A stretch of DNA of 64,000 nucleotides from Tautonia rosea (GCF_012958305.1 NZ_JABBYO010000001.1:558001-622000); one strand, 5' to 3'; shown: positions 18,162 to 28,288, counted from the first letter of the stretch. Notes: generated from the sequence alone by a model not told the origin. Program-made: numbers and translations.

Positions 18162-19601
18162 ATGCCCGCCGACCCAGCGATGGTCGACCTTCTGAACCAA
18201 ATCGGTCAGAACCATGTGCTTCGATTCTGGGATGAGCTTGATCCCGAGGGTCGGAATCGTCTGATCGGCCAACTGCAGCGCCTTGACCTGCAGCGATTGG
18301 CCCTTTTGATTGATCGCCTGGTGCTGAACACCTCCAAGGATGAGTCCCTGGCGCTTGACCCGGAACAGGTCGAACCGGTCGATGTCCGACGGGTTCCTCA
18401 GACCGATTCCGAACGCGTGATTCGTCGGCGAGCTGCTGATCGAGGAGAAGCGGCGCTAGCGGCAGGTGAGGTCGCGGCCGTCCTGGTGGCCGGTGGTCAA
18501 GGAACGCGGCTCGGGTTCGACGCGCCGAAAGGAACCTATCCGATCGGTCCCGTCTCCGGAGCCAGCCTGTTTCAACTGCACGCCGAAAAGCTGGCTGCGT
18601 TGGGGAAACGCTTCGGGAAGTCGATTCCGCTGTACATCATGACCAGCCCCGAAAACCACGAGGCGACCACCTCCTTCTTTGCGGATCACGACCAGTTTGG
18701 ACTCGACCACGTTCGCTTCTTCGTACAGGGGCAGTTGCCTGCGGTCGATGCGGCCACCGGCAAGCTCTTGTTGGCCGAAAAAGATTCGCTTGCGCTGAGT
18801 CCCGATGGCCACGGGGGAACGATCACTGCCCTCGCGGCTCGCGACCATGCCGATCAGCCGAGTTGTTTGGAGGAGATGCGTGATCGAGGCATCCAAACTC
18901 TCTTTTATTTCCAGGTCGATAACCCCCTCGTTCAGATTTGCGATCCGGCCTATCTTGGGCTTCACCTGATGGCCGAGGCAGACATCTCGTTCAAGGTCGT
19001 GGAGAAGCAACGTCCTGAGGAGAAGGTCGGCGTGGTCGTGCAGGTCGAGGGACATGCCCAGGTCATCGAGTACTCCGACTTGCCGACCGAACTGGCCGAA
19101 CGTCGAGAGCCCGATGGCGGCCTCCAGCTCTGGGCCGGGAGCATCGCAATTCATTGTTTCGATCGTGCATTCCTTGAACGCCTTGTTTCCGGTGGAGGTC
19201 AACTCCCGGTTCACAGAGCCTTGAAAAAGGTGCCGTATCTTTCCGAAACCGGAGAGCGAGTCGAGCCCGAGGCGCCCAACGCGGTCAAGTTCGAAACCTT
19301 TATCTTCGATGCGCTTCCCTTGGCGGATCGCTGGTCGATTGTCGAAACTGAGCGCGCGATCGAGTTTGAGCCCTTGAAAAACGCCACCGGACCAGACTCT
19401 CCCGCGACCGTCCGACAGCGCCTTAGCGATCTCTTTGGTGATTGGTTGGAACAGGCTGGAGCAAGTGTTCTGCGAAGAGGGGACGGCTCGGTCCCGTTTG
19501 GGATCGAGATTAGCCCTTTGTTTGCACTCGATCCCAGTGAGCTGAAGCAAAAGATCGAACCGGGACTGGTCGTCGATCGACCGATTCACCTTGGCCCTTG
19601 A
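18162..19601 (+). CDS. UDP-sugar pyrophosphorylase, UAP1/UDPGP type 1 family
   Basis: 479-residue nucleotidyltransferase that makes a UDP-sugar from UTP and a sugar 1-phosphate. The nucleotide-binding motif is VAGGQGTRLGFDAPKG (about 110-126). YIMTSPENHEATTSFF and PDGHGG, the equivalent of PxGxGG in eukaryotic UDP-GlcNAc pyrophosphorylase, follow at about 215. The length and eukaryote-like motifs fit UAP1 better than bacterial GlmU or GalU. The exact sugar (GlcNAc-1-P or another) cannot be told from sequence. ATG 18162 has AAGGAG upstream. It sits before mannose-1-phosphate guanylyltransferase, so both feed nucleotide-sugar pools. Confidence 0.9.
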   Translation: MPADPAMVDLLNQIGQNHVLRFWDELDPEGRNRLIGQLQRLDLQRLALLIDRLVLNTSKDESLALDPEQVEPVDVRRVPQTDSERVIRRRAADRGEAALAAGEVAAVLVAGGQGTRLGFDAPKGTYPIGPVSGASLFQLHAEKLAALGKRFGKSIPLYIMTSPENHEATTSFFADHDQFGLDHVRFFVQGQLPAVDAATGKLLLAEKDSLALSPDGHGGTITALAARDHADQPSCLEEMRDRGIQTLFYFQVDNPLVQICDPAYLGLHLMAEADISFKVVEKQRPEEKVGVVVQVEGHAQVIEYSDLPTELAERREPDGGLQLWAGSIAIHCFDRAFLERLVSGGGQLPVHRALKKVPYLSETGERVEPEAPNAVKFETFIFDALPLADRWSIVETERAIEFEPLKNATGPDSPATVRQRLSDLFGDWLEQAGASVLRRGDGSVPFGIEISPLFALDPSELKQKIEPGLVVDRPIHLGP

Positions 19602-19756
19602 CTGGAAGGATCGCCAGGAGATTGATCGGAGTCGAGCCCGAAAGGATCGGCAACCCGCATCGGCGATGATTCTGCTCGTGTGAGTTCGTTCCCGTTGTCG
19701 AGTGAGGCCCGACCCGTCGCCGCGTGGCGATCACGTCGGACAGGAGGTTCGTTGTT

Positions 19757-20836
19757 GTGCTCCACGCCGTGATCATGGCGGGTGGTAGTGGCACCCGATT
19801 CTGGCCCAAGAGCCGCCGCAATTGTCCCAAACAACTGCTCCGCCTCTACGGCGAAGCTACGATGCTCCAGCAAACCCTGGAGCGAATCCAACCGATCGTG
19901 CCGCCCGATCGCATCTGGATCATCACGGGAGCCGATCAGGCCGCGGCAACCCGCGCGCAACTCCCCGACCTGCCGGCCGATCAGGTCGTCGGCGAGCCTT
20001 GCCCGCGCGATACGGCAGCCTGTGTGGGCTTGGCCGCCTCCCTGGTGGCGAGCCGGGACCCGGAGGCCACCATGATCGTCATGCCGGCCGATCATGTGAT
20101 CGAGCCGGCCGAGGCCTTCCACGCAACGGTTCGGGCGGCTGCCTCGGTCGTGAACGACGATCCGACCGCCTTTGTCACCTTCGGCATCGCACCGGATCGG
20201 CCTGAGACCGGATACGGCTACATCGAACGCGCCGAGGAACTCGGCCGCCCCGAGGGAATCCCGCTCTATCGGGTGCAGCGGTTCCGCGAAAAGCCGGATC
20301 GCGCTACGGCCGAACAATTTCTCAGCACCGGGCGATTCGTCTGGAATGCAGGGATTTTCATCTGGCGAGCCCGAGCCGTCCTCGACGCCCTGAATCGGCA
20401 TCGTCCCGTTCTCGCCGATTCCATCAGCCGAGTGGCTGCGACTCTTGGGACTCCAGCGTTTCAAGAAGTGCTTGGCCGTGAATATCCTGAGATGGAAAAG
20501 ATCCCGATCGACAAGGCGGTGATGGAACATGCGGAGAACGTCAGAGTCCTTGAGGTTCCGTATCGCTGGAACGATGTCGGCGACTGGCGAGCGCTGACCG
20601 CCTTGGTTCCCCCGGACAACCGAGGGAACACGATCCAGGGGCCGGTTCACGCGGTCGAGACGTCCGGTTGCATCATCGTTTCAGACGAGGGACGGCTCAT
20701 TGCGACCCTCGGCGTTGAGAATCTCGTCATCGTGCAATCATCAGGGGCGACGCTTGTGGCCCGCAAGGATCAACTCGATCGCCTCAAGGCCCTGGTTGAA
20801 GGCCTTGGTGCGGCGGGATTTGGCGAGACCTTGTAA
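19757..20836 (+). CDS. manC: Mannose-1-phosphate guanylyltransferase
   Basis: Makes GDP-mannose from GTP and mannose 1-phosphate, a precursor for exopolysaccharide and glycoprotein glycans. The signature is MAGGSGTRFWPKSRRNCPKQ at the N-terminus. FxEKP-type RFREKPD (about 178), WNAGIFIW (about 200) and VPYRWNDVGDW (about 275) follow. About 359 residues, so it lacks the C-terminal phosphomannose isomerase domain of bifunctional AlgA-type enzymes. I chose GTG 19757 because AGGAGG lies nine bases upstream; the frame extends back to GTG 19724 without a ribosome binding site. Confidence 0.93.
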   Translation: MLHAVIMAGGSGTRFWPKSRRNCPKQLLRLYGEATMLQQTLERIQPIVPPDRIWIITGADQAAATRAQLPDLPADQVVGEPCPRDTAACVGLAASLVASRDPEATMIVMPADHVIEPAEAFHATVRAAASVVNDDPTAFVTFGIAPDRPETGYGYIERAEELGRPEGIPLYRVQRFREKPDRATAEQFLSTGRFVWNAGIFIWRARAVLDALNRHRPVLADSISRVAATLGTPAFQEVLGREYPEMEKIPIDKAVMEHAENVRVLEVPYRWNDVGDWRALTALVPPDNRGNTIQGPVHAVETSGCIIVSDEGRLIATLGVENLVIVQSSGATLVARKDQLDRLKALVEGLGAAGFGETL

Positions 20837-20857
20837 GCCGACGGCGGCCACATTGGC

Positions 20858-21835
20858 TCAGGAGAAGTGTTTTCTCAGCAGAGCGAGGCTCTCGGGAACG
20901 CCGACCTCGGCATCGTCGTTTCCTTCGAATTCGAGGGAGATCCACCCTCGGTAGCCAGAGTTGCGAAGGATGGAAGCGATTCGGGCATAGTCGAGGTCGA
21001 GCGAGTACCATCGACCTCCACCGAAGTAGGTTTTCGCCTGCACGAGGGTGAGCGGGACCTCGCTCGACGCCATCGCTTCCATCTGCTCGTAAGCACGTTC
21101 CAGGAAGTTGCCGGTGTCGAGCGTCATCTGAAGCCAGGGAGAGTCAATCGCCTCGACGATCCGAAGAACGCCCTCGGCTGTCCGGCCGAGGCCCCAGTGG
21201 TTTTCCAGGCCAAGCACCACGCCGCACTCGGCGGCCTTCGGCAGGAGAGATTCAATGGCGGCGATGACCCACTCAAAGGCCTCGTCCTCGGAGTGACCCG
21301 GCAAGGTCGGCTCGATCCCCTTGTTGGCCATCAGTTCATCGAAACTGCCGCTGGTTCCCCAGCGGCCGGTGTTAATCCGCATGGTTGGAATGCCCAGGCG
21401 ATAGGCGAGTTCGATCTGACCGAGTGTTTTCTCGACCTCGGCACGGCGGAATTCGGCGTCGGGGCTGACGAATCCCTGGTGCGTGGAGAAGCCCATCAAC
21501 GCCAGGCCGAGCGAATGGGCGCGGCTCTTGATCGCCTGTAAGGCAGGGTTCGATGTGTCCCGCATCTGCACCAGCAGGATCTCGACACCGTCGAATCCCA
21601 TCGCCGCAGCCCGGTCGATACACTCAAGGATGCCGAGACGCTCGCCTCGAAATTGCCAGAACGAATAGGTCGAAACGCCGATTGGATAGCGGTGCCGATT
21701 CGACTCAACTGGGGAATTCGCCGTCTCGTCGATGGCTGCTGAGGCGATACGGGTGGAGAAGGATCCTCCCAGCCCGATTGCCCCCGCAACAACTCCGGCT
21801 TGCCCCAGAAATCCTCTCCGGTGGATGTCAACCAT
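20858..21835 (-). CDS. Tat-exported sugar phosphate isomerase/epimerase-type TIM-barrel protein
   Basis: 325 residues from ATG 21835, which has GAGGAG upstream. The N-terminus HRRGFLGQAGVVAGAIGLGG is a clear twin-arginine signal (RRxFL plus hydrophobic stretch). The rest fits an AP endonuclease family 2-like TIM barrel (sugar isomerase/epimerase), with typical VEILLVQM, GLENHWG and TLDTGNFLERAY segments and metal-binding-type Glu, Asp and His residues. Such exported isomerase-like proteins are abundant in planctomycetes; the substrate is unknown. It converges on manC, 22 bases apart. Confidence 0.88.
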   Translation of the reverse strand: MVDIHRRGFLGQAGVVAGAIGLGGSFSTRIASAAIDETANSPVESNRHRYPIGVSTYSFWQFRGERLGILECIDRAAAMGFDGVEILLVQMRDTSNPALQAIKSRAHSLGLALMGFSTHQGFVSPDAEFRRAEVEKTLGQIELAYRLGIPTMRINTGRWGTSGSFDELMANKGIEPTLPGHSEDEAFEWVIAAIESLLPKAAECGVVLGLENHWGLGRTAEGVLRIVEAIDSPWLQMTLDTGNFLERAYEQMEAMASSEVPLTLVQAKTYFGGGRWYSLDLDYARIASILRNSGYRGWISLEFEGNDDAEVGVPESLALLRKHFS

Positions 21836-22197
21836 CGATTTGAGTCTCCTCGGTTGCCGCCGCTCCGAGAAACCGGACCGGGCGGGGTTCTCGTGATTCA
21901 CCGACGCGAGATGCCTGACAAGCCCTGGATGGCTTCGCCGACGATTCGGGATCTTACACAAGAGAATGGGTCGTTGATACGGTCTCCATCGGATCCCTCG
22001 TACCTCGATCGACCCGAATCATCCCCGGTCGACGTGGGCATCACAGCAATGTCACGGTCTCCTCCCATTCCTTCGGATCAATGGTGGTGCTCGGCCTCTT
22101 TCGGTGGGCTTTCCACGAGAGTACAGTGAATGAGCATCTTGGTGGTCGGAGCCAAGTCACGCAATTCTGAGACGAACTGCGTCGGAAGGATGTGATC
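21836..22197. other. Divergent intergenic region
   Basis: This stretch separates the Tat-exported isomerase gene from the ABC-module operon. It presumably holds both promoters, but I could not identify convincing -35 and -10 pairs. No additional ORF or structured RNA is evident. Confidence 0.45.
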
Positions 22198-24753
22198 GTG
22201 ATTCAGACGATCCTACAGGTTGGACGAGGATTGATGACGCTAATCCTGGTCCTCGCAGCGGCCTCCTCGGTCGCCCTGGCGCAGGACCTCGGTCTCGAAG
22301 ACGATCTCGAGCCGATCGAAAGCGAATCTGTCCGACGGTTTCGGGAGCTGACCGATCCCGAAGCCAAAACGGACCCGTCGCGGAAGAATCAACGTCCACC
22401 GTTCGAGTTCTATCGCACTCAGGTTGCACCGTTCGATGTACTGACTTATTTCAAGCCCAATCACTGGACCACCCTCACCCAGGAATTACAGGCCAATCTT
22501 GCTGATTACGAAGGCCGATTACGAACCGCGCCGATTCCTCTCCGAAATATGCCTCGCGCGGTGGCATTTCGCAGAGAGGCTCGATTACCCGAAGGGGAGT
22601 CGATGCGGCTGAGTTGGCCGGCCTTTCTCCCTCACGAATCCCGAACCCTCGACATCGAGCTGGCCCGTCCCGGAGCGATTCGACCGGATGACTCGACCCA
22701 GGCCCAGCTCTTGCCCATGATGCCGCACCAGATGCTCTGCGTCGTGCTTTCCAACGATCCGGCGTCCTTCGACATCTGGAAACGCTATCAGGCGCTGGTC
22801 CCCGCGACGACGGACCTCGGCGATCAGCAACAAGTAGAGCGAAGCAGTTACTACCGGCTGGTGATTCCCCAGGAAGCCGGCAAGCCGAATCTGCCCACGC
22901 ATCCCCTGACCTGGACAACGATCAGCCACGTTCTCTGGGACGGGTTTGACCCGAGTGAGCTTGATGTCGGTCAGCAGCGTGCCCTGATCGACTGGTTGCA
23001 CTGGGGAGGCCAGCTCATTATCTCCGGAGGAGCCACCTCAACCCTCGCTCTTCTGGCCGATTCCGAGAGTTTTCTCGCCCCTTACCTGCCGGCGGAGCCC
23101 TCGGCCGATTCGACCACACTGACAGAGAACGACCTGCAAGCGCTGGCTCGCCACTATCCTCCTCCGGTCTGGAAAATTGAACGGCTGGAGGATCCGCAGG
23201 GCGATTGGACGTTGCCGGGCATGCGGCCTCCCTCGCGAAGTGCCACGCCGAACTCGCGCTATGGCCCGATCGAGCCGATCGATCTGCCCGCCGATCGCCC
23301 TCTGCTCCTATCTGGTCTGGCACCGCTTGCCGACGATGTGCAGTGGATCACCGACGACGAGGGGCGTCGCTTTGGAATCGAGCGTCGCGTGGGCCGAGGT
23401 CGAATCTTAAGTCTTGCGTTCGACCCCAAGGAAGCCCCCCTGCTCCGATGGAAGGGCTATGACACCTTTGTGCGCCGTGTCATTTTTCGACGCCCCGAAG
23501 ATCGATGGAACCCGGCCGATCCGAACGCCCTGTTCGTCCTTCCTGGTCCAGATTTAAGCTGGTATCGCTTGCTGGGGCGCGATCTCGAACCGGAAGCGAC
23601 CCAGCCTCGACGGACCGTGTTCGCCAGCCCCGAACCGTTCACTCCCCGAGGGCTCGGTCTCGACGAGCCGATCGACGCCGCACTTCCGAGCGATCCAGTC
23701 GCGGCCTGGCTCGACACGGCGAAGTTACCCAGCCTGGCAAGGCAAGGGCTGGTGGCGGCATCGGGTATCGAGGTTCCCGGGGCACCGTTTGTCCTCCGGG
23801 TGATTTTGGCCTACCTGGTGGCCCTGGTGCCCTTGAACTGGCTCCTCTGCCGATACGTCTTGAGGCGTCGCGAACTGGCCTGGGTCATTGTGCCGTTGCT
23901 GGCCTTCGGCTTCGCTGTGGCAGTGGAACGGGCCGCTGCCATTGATACGGGGTACAATCGAGCCTGCGATGAGATCAATGTGCTCGAGCTTCAGCCGGGC
24001 TACCCTCGGGCCCACCTCAGTCGATTTGCTGTCCTTTACTCGACCGGTCGCGAGTCGTTCTCCATCTCCTATCCTGGCGAACCCTCCGCGCTCGCATTAC
24101 CTCTCAACGCCAATCTCTCCATTCGAGGGGAACAGACGATCGCATCGACCTGGCAATCCTCGCCTGAACCCTCTCTCCTGGAATTCCGGGTAGAACCGAG
24201 GAGTCTCGCGATGGTTCGGGCTGAGCAGATGCTCGACCTCCGAAGCGGCTTGTTCCTGCAACGCTCCGCAGAGGGTCTGGAGACAATCATCAACCCGACC
24301 GAGTTGAACCTGCGTGATGCGGTCCTCGTGGACGTGGGGTCAGAATCAACCGGGGGACAAAACCGCTACACACCGATCGGAGCAATTTCCGCAGGTTCGA
24401 GCGTCGCACTTCCAGCGGATCGGCCATCGTTCTCCGAGGTCCCGCAACTTCCGGACGATTCCGCCGAGGAACGACCCGACTGGATCAACGTGCAGGGATT
24501 TCTCGACGAACTGTGTGCGTATCGTTGGGAGCGTCCTGAGGATGCCGGCGAGCTTCGGCTAGTTGCCTGGACCGACGAACTGATGCCGGGCCAGAACCTT
24601 GAGCCAAGCGTCGACCGGCACAGAGGGTTGACCCTCGTGGTGGCTCACCTTCGTTATGGCCCTCCTCCATCTCCCAATGGGCCGTGGTACACCACCGTGC
24701 GACCTGGCCCCATGCTGCAAACTCGAACGTCCGCGGAGTCAGACCGGCCATGA
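22198..24753 (+). CDS. Large membrane-anchored exoprotein associated with an ABC transporter
   Basis: About 851 residues. A signal peptide or anchor (about 1-28) ends in ASSVALAQ. A long, probably extracytoplasmic region follows, containing a segment (about residues 230-290, DGFDPSELDVGQQRALIDWLHWGGQLIISGG) that resembles glutamine-amidotransferase-like domains in GldG-type ABC accessory proteins. Two membrane segments lie at about 525-585, then a C-terminal soluble part. GTG at 22198 gives the better spacing to GGAAGGA; GTG 22192 is the alternative. The stop overlaps the start of the ABC ATPase by ATGA, which implies translational coupling. I do not recognise a named family with certainty. 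Confidence 0.8.
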   Translation: MIQTILQVGRGLMTLILVLAAASSVALAQDLGLEDDLEPIESESVRRFRELTDPEAKTDPSRKNQRPPFEFYRTQVAPFDVLTYFKPNHWTTLTQELQANLADYEGRLRTAPIPLRNMPRAVAFRREARLPEGESMRLSWPAFLPHESRTLDIELARPGAIRPDDSTQAQLLPMMPHQMLCVVLSNDPASFDIWKRYQALVPATTDLGDQQQVERSSYYRLVIPQEAGKPNLPTHPLTWTTISHVLWDGFDPSELDVGQQRALIDWLHWGGQLIISGGATSTLALLADSESFLAPYLPAEPSADSTTLTENDLQALARHYPPPVWKIERLEDPQGDWTLPGMRPPSRSATPNSRYGPIEPIDLPADRPLLLSGLAPLADDVQWITDDEGRRFGIERRVGRGRILSLAFDPKEAPLLRWKGYDTFVRRVIFRRPEDRWNPADPNALFVLPGPDLSWYRLLGRDLEPEATQPRRTVFASPEPFTPRGLGLDEPIDAALPSDPVAAWLDTAKLPSLARQGLVAASGIEVPGAPFVLRVILAYLVALVPLNWLLCRYVLRRRELAWVIVPLLAFGFAVAVERAAAIDTGYNRACDEINVLELQPGYPRAHLSRFAVLYSTGRESFSISYPGEPSALALPLNANLSIRGEQTIASTWQSSPEPSLLEFRVEPRSLAMVRAEQMLDLRSGLFLQRSAEGLETIINPTELNLRDAVLVDVGSESTGGQNRYTPIGAISAGSSVALPADRPSFSEVPQLPDDSAEERPDWINVQGFLDELCAYRWERPEDAGELRLVAWTDELMPGQNLEPSVDRHRGLTLVVAHLRYGPPPSPNGPWYTTVRPGPMLQTRTSAESDRP

Positions 24754-25679
24754 TCGAAGTGCGGAACTTTACCAAACGCTACGGCGAGTTCGTGGCCGTC
24801 GATGATCTGAGCTTCTCCATTGGCGAGGGGGAGATTTTCGGCTTCATCGGCCCCAATGGCGCAGGAAAAAGTACCACGATTCGATTCCTGGCAACCCTGC
24901 TCCGCCCTAGCTCCGGAGAAGGGTACATCGCCGGTCACTCCGTGACCGAAGATCCGATGGCCGTGCGCAAGGTCATTGGCTTCATGCCTGACGACTTCGG
25001 CGTTTATGACGGCATGAAAGTATGGGAATTTCTCGATTTTTTTGCCGTGGCCTACATGATTCCCCGGACCTCTCGGAAAAAAATTATTGCCGAGGTCCTC
25101 GAACTGCTTGACCTCACTCACAAGCGCGATGACTACGTCAACGGTCTCTCCAAGGGGATGAAGCAACGCCTTTGCCTGGCGAAGACCCTCGTCCACGACC
25201 CCCCCGTCCTAATTCTCGACGAACCGGCCTCGGGTCTCGACCCTCGGGCCAGAGCCGAAATGAAGGCTTTGTTGACGGAACTGCGGTCGATGGGCAAAAC
25301 GATCCTCGTCTCGAGCCATATTTTGCCCGAGCTGGCCGACTTCGTGACCTCGATTGGGATCATCGAGCGTGGCAAACTCCTTGCGGCCGGGAGCGTTCAG
25401 GAGATTCAGCGGCAGCTTCGTACCCATCGCCGTCTGGAAATCCGTGTGACAGACCCCGATCTGTCCCATGCCGAGGCGATCTTGCGCGCAGATGAAAAGG
25501 TTCACGACATTACCAGTTATGATCATACCCTCACTGCTGAGGTCGATGGTGGCGAGACAGAGATGGCTCGTCTTCTTCACCATCTTGTCTCGTCGGGTGT
25601 CAGCGTTCAGTCCTTCTCCGAAGTTGAGATGACGCTCGACGAGGTTTTCATGACGGTCACCAAGGGCATCGTCAACTGA
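24750..25679 (+). CDS. ABC transporter ATP-binding protein
   Basis: 309-residue ATPase. Walker A GPNGAGKST (about 38), signature NGLSKGMKQR (about 132), Walker B ILILDEPASGLD (about 155), and switch His in VSSHILPEL (about 190). It belongs to the subgroup that pairs with ABC-2 permeases. The ATG overlaps the preceding stop codon (ATGA). The C-terminal extension (about 215-309) is typical of ATPases that contact integral-membrane partners. The direction and substrate of transport are unknown. Confidence 0.95.
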   Translation: MIEVRNFTKRYGEFVAVDDLSFSIGEGEIFGFIGPNGAGKSTTIRFLATLLRPSSGEGYIAGHSVTEDPMAVRKVIGFMPDDFGVYDGMKVWEFLDFFAVAYMIPRTSRKKIIAEVLELLDLTHKRDDYVNGLSKGMKQRLCLAKTLVHDPPVLILDEPASGLDPRARAEMKALLTELRSMGKTILVSSHILPELADFVTSIGIIERGKLLAAGSVQEIQRQLRTHRRLEIRVTDPDLSHAEAILRADEKVHDITSYDHTLTAEVDGGETEMARLLHHLVSSGVSVQSFSEVEMTLDEVFMTVTKGIVN

Positions 25680-25706
25680 GGCGGCCTCGGGGCCGGCGAC
25701 CGCATC

Positions 25707-27374
25707 ATGATTTTCCGAGAGAATCCTGTTCTGACCCGAGAGCTACTCGTCAATCTTCGCTCGTCGCGGTCATTTCTGCTGCAGTTGGCGTATGTCTCCT
25801 TCCTCGGTGTTGTGGTGTACTTTGCCTGGCCAGCGGGGTCGGAAGCAACCAATCAGGTTGGGCCTGGCGTTTCGCAGCGGTTGTTCAACCTCTTTTTCCT
25901 CGGGCAGTTCTTTCTCGTAGCCCTGGTGGCACCGACCTTCGCTTCCGGAAGCATCTCGGGAGAGAAGGAGCGAAAAACCTACGAAATGCTTCTCGCCAGC
26001 CCCCTGGAACCGTCAACGATCCTGGTGGGAAAACTCCTCAGTTCGTCGACGTATCTCATCCTGCTCATTCTCTCAAGTCTCCCGTTGATGATTCTCTGTT
26101 TTTTGCTTGGTGGAATCTTGTTGTCGGAGATTACCCGGGCGTATCTCATTCTGATCCTGGCGGCGGGCACTTTCGGACTGATCAGCGTTGCCTGTTCCAG
26201 CTTTTTCGGGCGCACGAGTTCGGCCCTTGTGGTCAGTTATCTGGTCATTCTGCCGCTGGCGTTGATCACAGTCACGGTGACCCAGACGAACAATGTCGTC
26301 CTTCGCGACGCGGTTTCGATCGCGGTCCTGCCCCCCTGGTGCATTGCGATCTGGGTCATTGTCGGCCTCCTGATCAATCGTCGCCTACTCTATCCGCCGG
26401 ATGTGGGCAGTGAGGGCAAGGAGGTCGTGGACGAGGAAGAAGAGATGAAATATGCCGTCGGGGTCGTGATCGATCGAGAGATGTTTCCCGATATGCTGTT
26501 CGCTCCCGCCAAGCGGACCGACCTGATGCCTGACGGCACCAACCCTGTACTCGACAAGGAACTGCGGAGCGAAATCTTCAGTCAGGGTACCTTGATGCTT
26601 CGCCTGGTGATCCAGGTCAGCATGTTTCTGTCGATCCCTTTGATGGCCTACTTGCTCTTTCTTCGGCCCGAGCTGACGGGATACTACGTTGGCTATGTGC
26701 TCGTGTTCAACATGCTCGTCGGGCCTGTCTTCTCATCGGGAAGTATCACCCAGGAGCGCGAGCGAAAAACCCTTGGCCTTTTGCTGACAACGTTGCTCCG
26801 GCCAGGAACCATCGTCATTGCGAAGCTCCTCGCCTCGGCTCGGGTTTCGACGGTGTTAACCTTTCTGCTTACCGAGCAAATTCTGCTTGCCTATATTTTG
26901 ATTCCGGAACTCCGCGACCGCTGGTGGACCCTCTTGATCTTTCTGGCCTTGATTGCGGCCACCTGTCTGACGACCACTTCGGTCGGCCTGCTTTGCTCGG
27001 CGCTGAGCCGGAGAACTTCGGTGGCAATGGTCATGACGTATCTGGTGTTGCTCACCCTGTTCATTGGCCCTGTCGGACTGGTCTGGTACCTGCAGGGATA
27101 CACGCAACTTTCCGAACAACAACTTTCTTCACTGACCATCACAAGCCCGTTTGCCGCGTCGTTCAGTATCCCGATTCCTTCGACCGAGGATGGAAAGCCT
27201 TACATCCCTTCATTTCTCGGTTCGACAACCGTAGCCGTTCCGTTTGTCGACGATACTCGGGTGCCGATCTGGGTGGCTTTTCTCGCCGTCACCCCGCTGA
27301 TCGTATTGACCTTGAACCTCATGGCCTATCTCGCGTTTCGTTGGCGATGGTGGAGGGCGGGGATGACGATCTGA
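25707..27374 (+). CDS. ABC-2 type permease with two fused homologous halves
   Basis: 555-residue integral membrane protein. Each half follows the same plan: a short N-terminal NPVL(T/D)(R/K)EL segment, a membrane segment, FASGSISGEKERKTYE (first half) or FSSGSITQERERKTLG (second half), then three or four membrane segments including FGRTSSALVVSYLV or LSRRTSVAMVMTYLV. This is an internal duplication. The loop at about 235-290 separates the halves. It is the permease partner of the preceding ATPase; a single chain could replace the usual two-permease dimer. ATG at 25707. Confidence 0.92.
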   Translation: MIFRENPVLTRELLVNLRSSRSFLLQLAYVSFLGVVVYFAWPAGSEATNQVGPGVSQRLFNLFFLGQFFLVALVAPTFASGSISGEKERKTYEMLLASPLEPSTILVGKLLSSSTYLILLILSSLPLMILCFLLGGILLSEITRAYLILILAAGTFGLISVACSSFFGRTSSALVVSYLVILPLALITVTVTQTNNVVLRDAVSIAVLPPWCIAIWVIVGLLINRRLLYPPDVGSEGKEVVDEEEEMKYAVGVVIDREMFPDMLFAPAKRTDLMPDGTNPVLDKELRSEIFSQGTLMLRLVIQVSMFLSIPLMAYLLFLRPELTGYYVGYVLVFNMLVGPVFSSGSITQERERKTLGLLLTTLLRPGTIVIAKLLASARVSTVLTFLLTEQILLAYILIPELRDRWWTLLIFLALIAATCLTTTSVGLLCSALSRRTSVAMVMTYLVLLTLFIGPVGLVWYLQGYTQLSEQQLSSLTITSPFAASFSIPIPSTEDGKPYIPSFLGSTTVAVPFVDDTRVPIWVAFLAVTPLIVLTLNLMAYLAFRWRWWRAGMTI

Positions 27375-27415
27375 TGCCCGACCGACCCTGCGTCCTTCAT
27401 CCGGGCCAATCGAAC

Positions 27416-28288
27416 TCAACCGGGTGGCAGACGTCCCTCATCGAGGTACCACATCCGATCCGGACCGCGCGAAAGCGTGGTTTCGACCCAGCTTGAATAC
27501 AGAGGCTTCTGGTCCTCGCGTCCCCTCAGAAAGAACGAGATCCGGTAGGATGCCTTGACGGCTTCCTGCCCCGCGCTCTTGTCAGATTTGAATTCGTCGA
27601 TTCGAACAAACAGCGGAGTGAACCCCCCTGCTCCATTGCGTTTCAGAGACCGGATCGTTTCTTTCCAGTAGGCGAGGAAGGTCGCATACGAGGAAAATTC
27701 CGGAGCCGAACGTCCTGCCGAGCTGAGTAATAGCCACATTCTCCGACGATGCGGGAGATGATGAGCCAGCGCCCCGTAATAGTCACGCACGGCGTGTTCC
27801 GGAGTCATCCGAACCGGGCGTTCTAGGGTGATCGCAATCGGGTAGCTCAGCAAAATCACGACCCCCATGCCGACGCCGAGCAGTGCAAGTGATCTCATCA
27901 GGTGCTCGGCGGAGAAGCTCCAGTACACCAAGCCGACCAGGACGATAAGAGCGATCGTGATTCGACCGAGGGTCGGCCCCCACTCTGCCAGTCGATTCCA
28001 GGGTTGCAGGACAGGAGCGGGGGTGAGTTCCGAGGGTCGGTTGACCCCCGCGTCGGATCGCTCAATCTCTGGGACACCCTCGGGATTCACCGACGGCGGT
28101 CGCCGCCTGGGACGACCCGGTGAGGCGCGCTCGGCCAGATCGTAGCTTTCCTGGTTGGACTCTGGCGCCTCGGTCAGGGGTGCTCGGTCATCGTCTTCCG
28201 ACCGATCCTTCGGAGCCGAGGGTGTAGGACCATTGTCAAAGAGAAACGCAGCATCGGCAATCTCGCGGGTGTCGTCGGAACGAGGCAT
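27416..28288 (-). CDS. Two-TM membrane protein with disordered N-terminus and exposed C-terminal domain
   Basis: About 290 residues from ATG 28288, which has GGAGG upstream; GTG 28300 is less likely because it is too close to the ribosome binding site. The first 100 residues are acidic and proline-rich (low complexity). Two membrane segments follow at about 110-155 (IALIVLVGLVYWSFSAEHL and LALLGVGMGVVILLSYPIAI). The C-terminal 130 residues begin with TPEHAVRDYYGALAHHLPHRRRMW, like an NTF2-type or transport-associated domain. No family is recognised with confidence. It converges on the ABC permease. Confidence 0.7.
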   Translation of the reverse strand: MPRSDDTREIADAAFLFDNGPTPSAPKDRSEDDDRAPLTEAPESNQESYDLAERASPGRPRRRPPSVNPEGVPEIERSDAGVNRPSELTPAPVLQPWNRLAEWGPTLGRITIALIVLVGLVYWSFSAEHLMRSLALLGVGMGVVILLSYPIAITLERPVRMTPEHAVRDYYGALAHHLPHRRRMWLLLSSAGRSAPEFSSYATFLAYWKETIRSLKRNGAGGFTPLFVRIDEFKSDKSAGQEAVKASYRISFFLRGREDQKPLYSSWVETTLSRGPDRMWYLDEGRLPPG

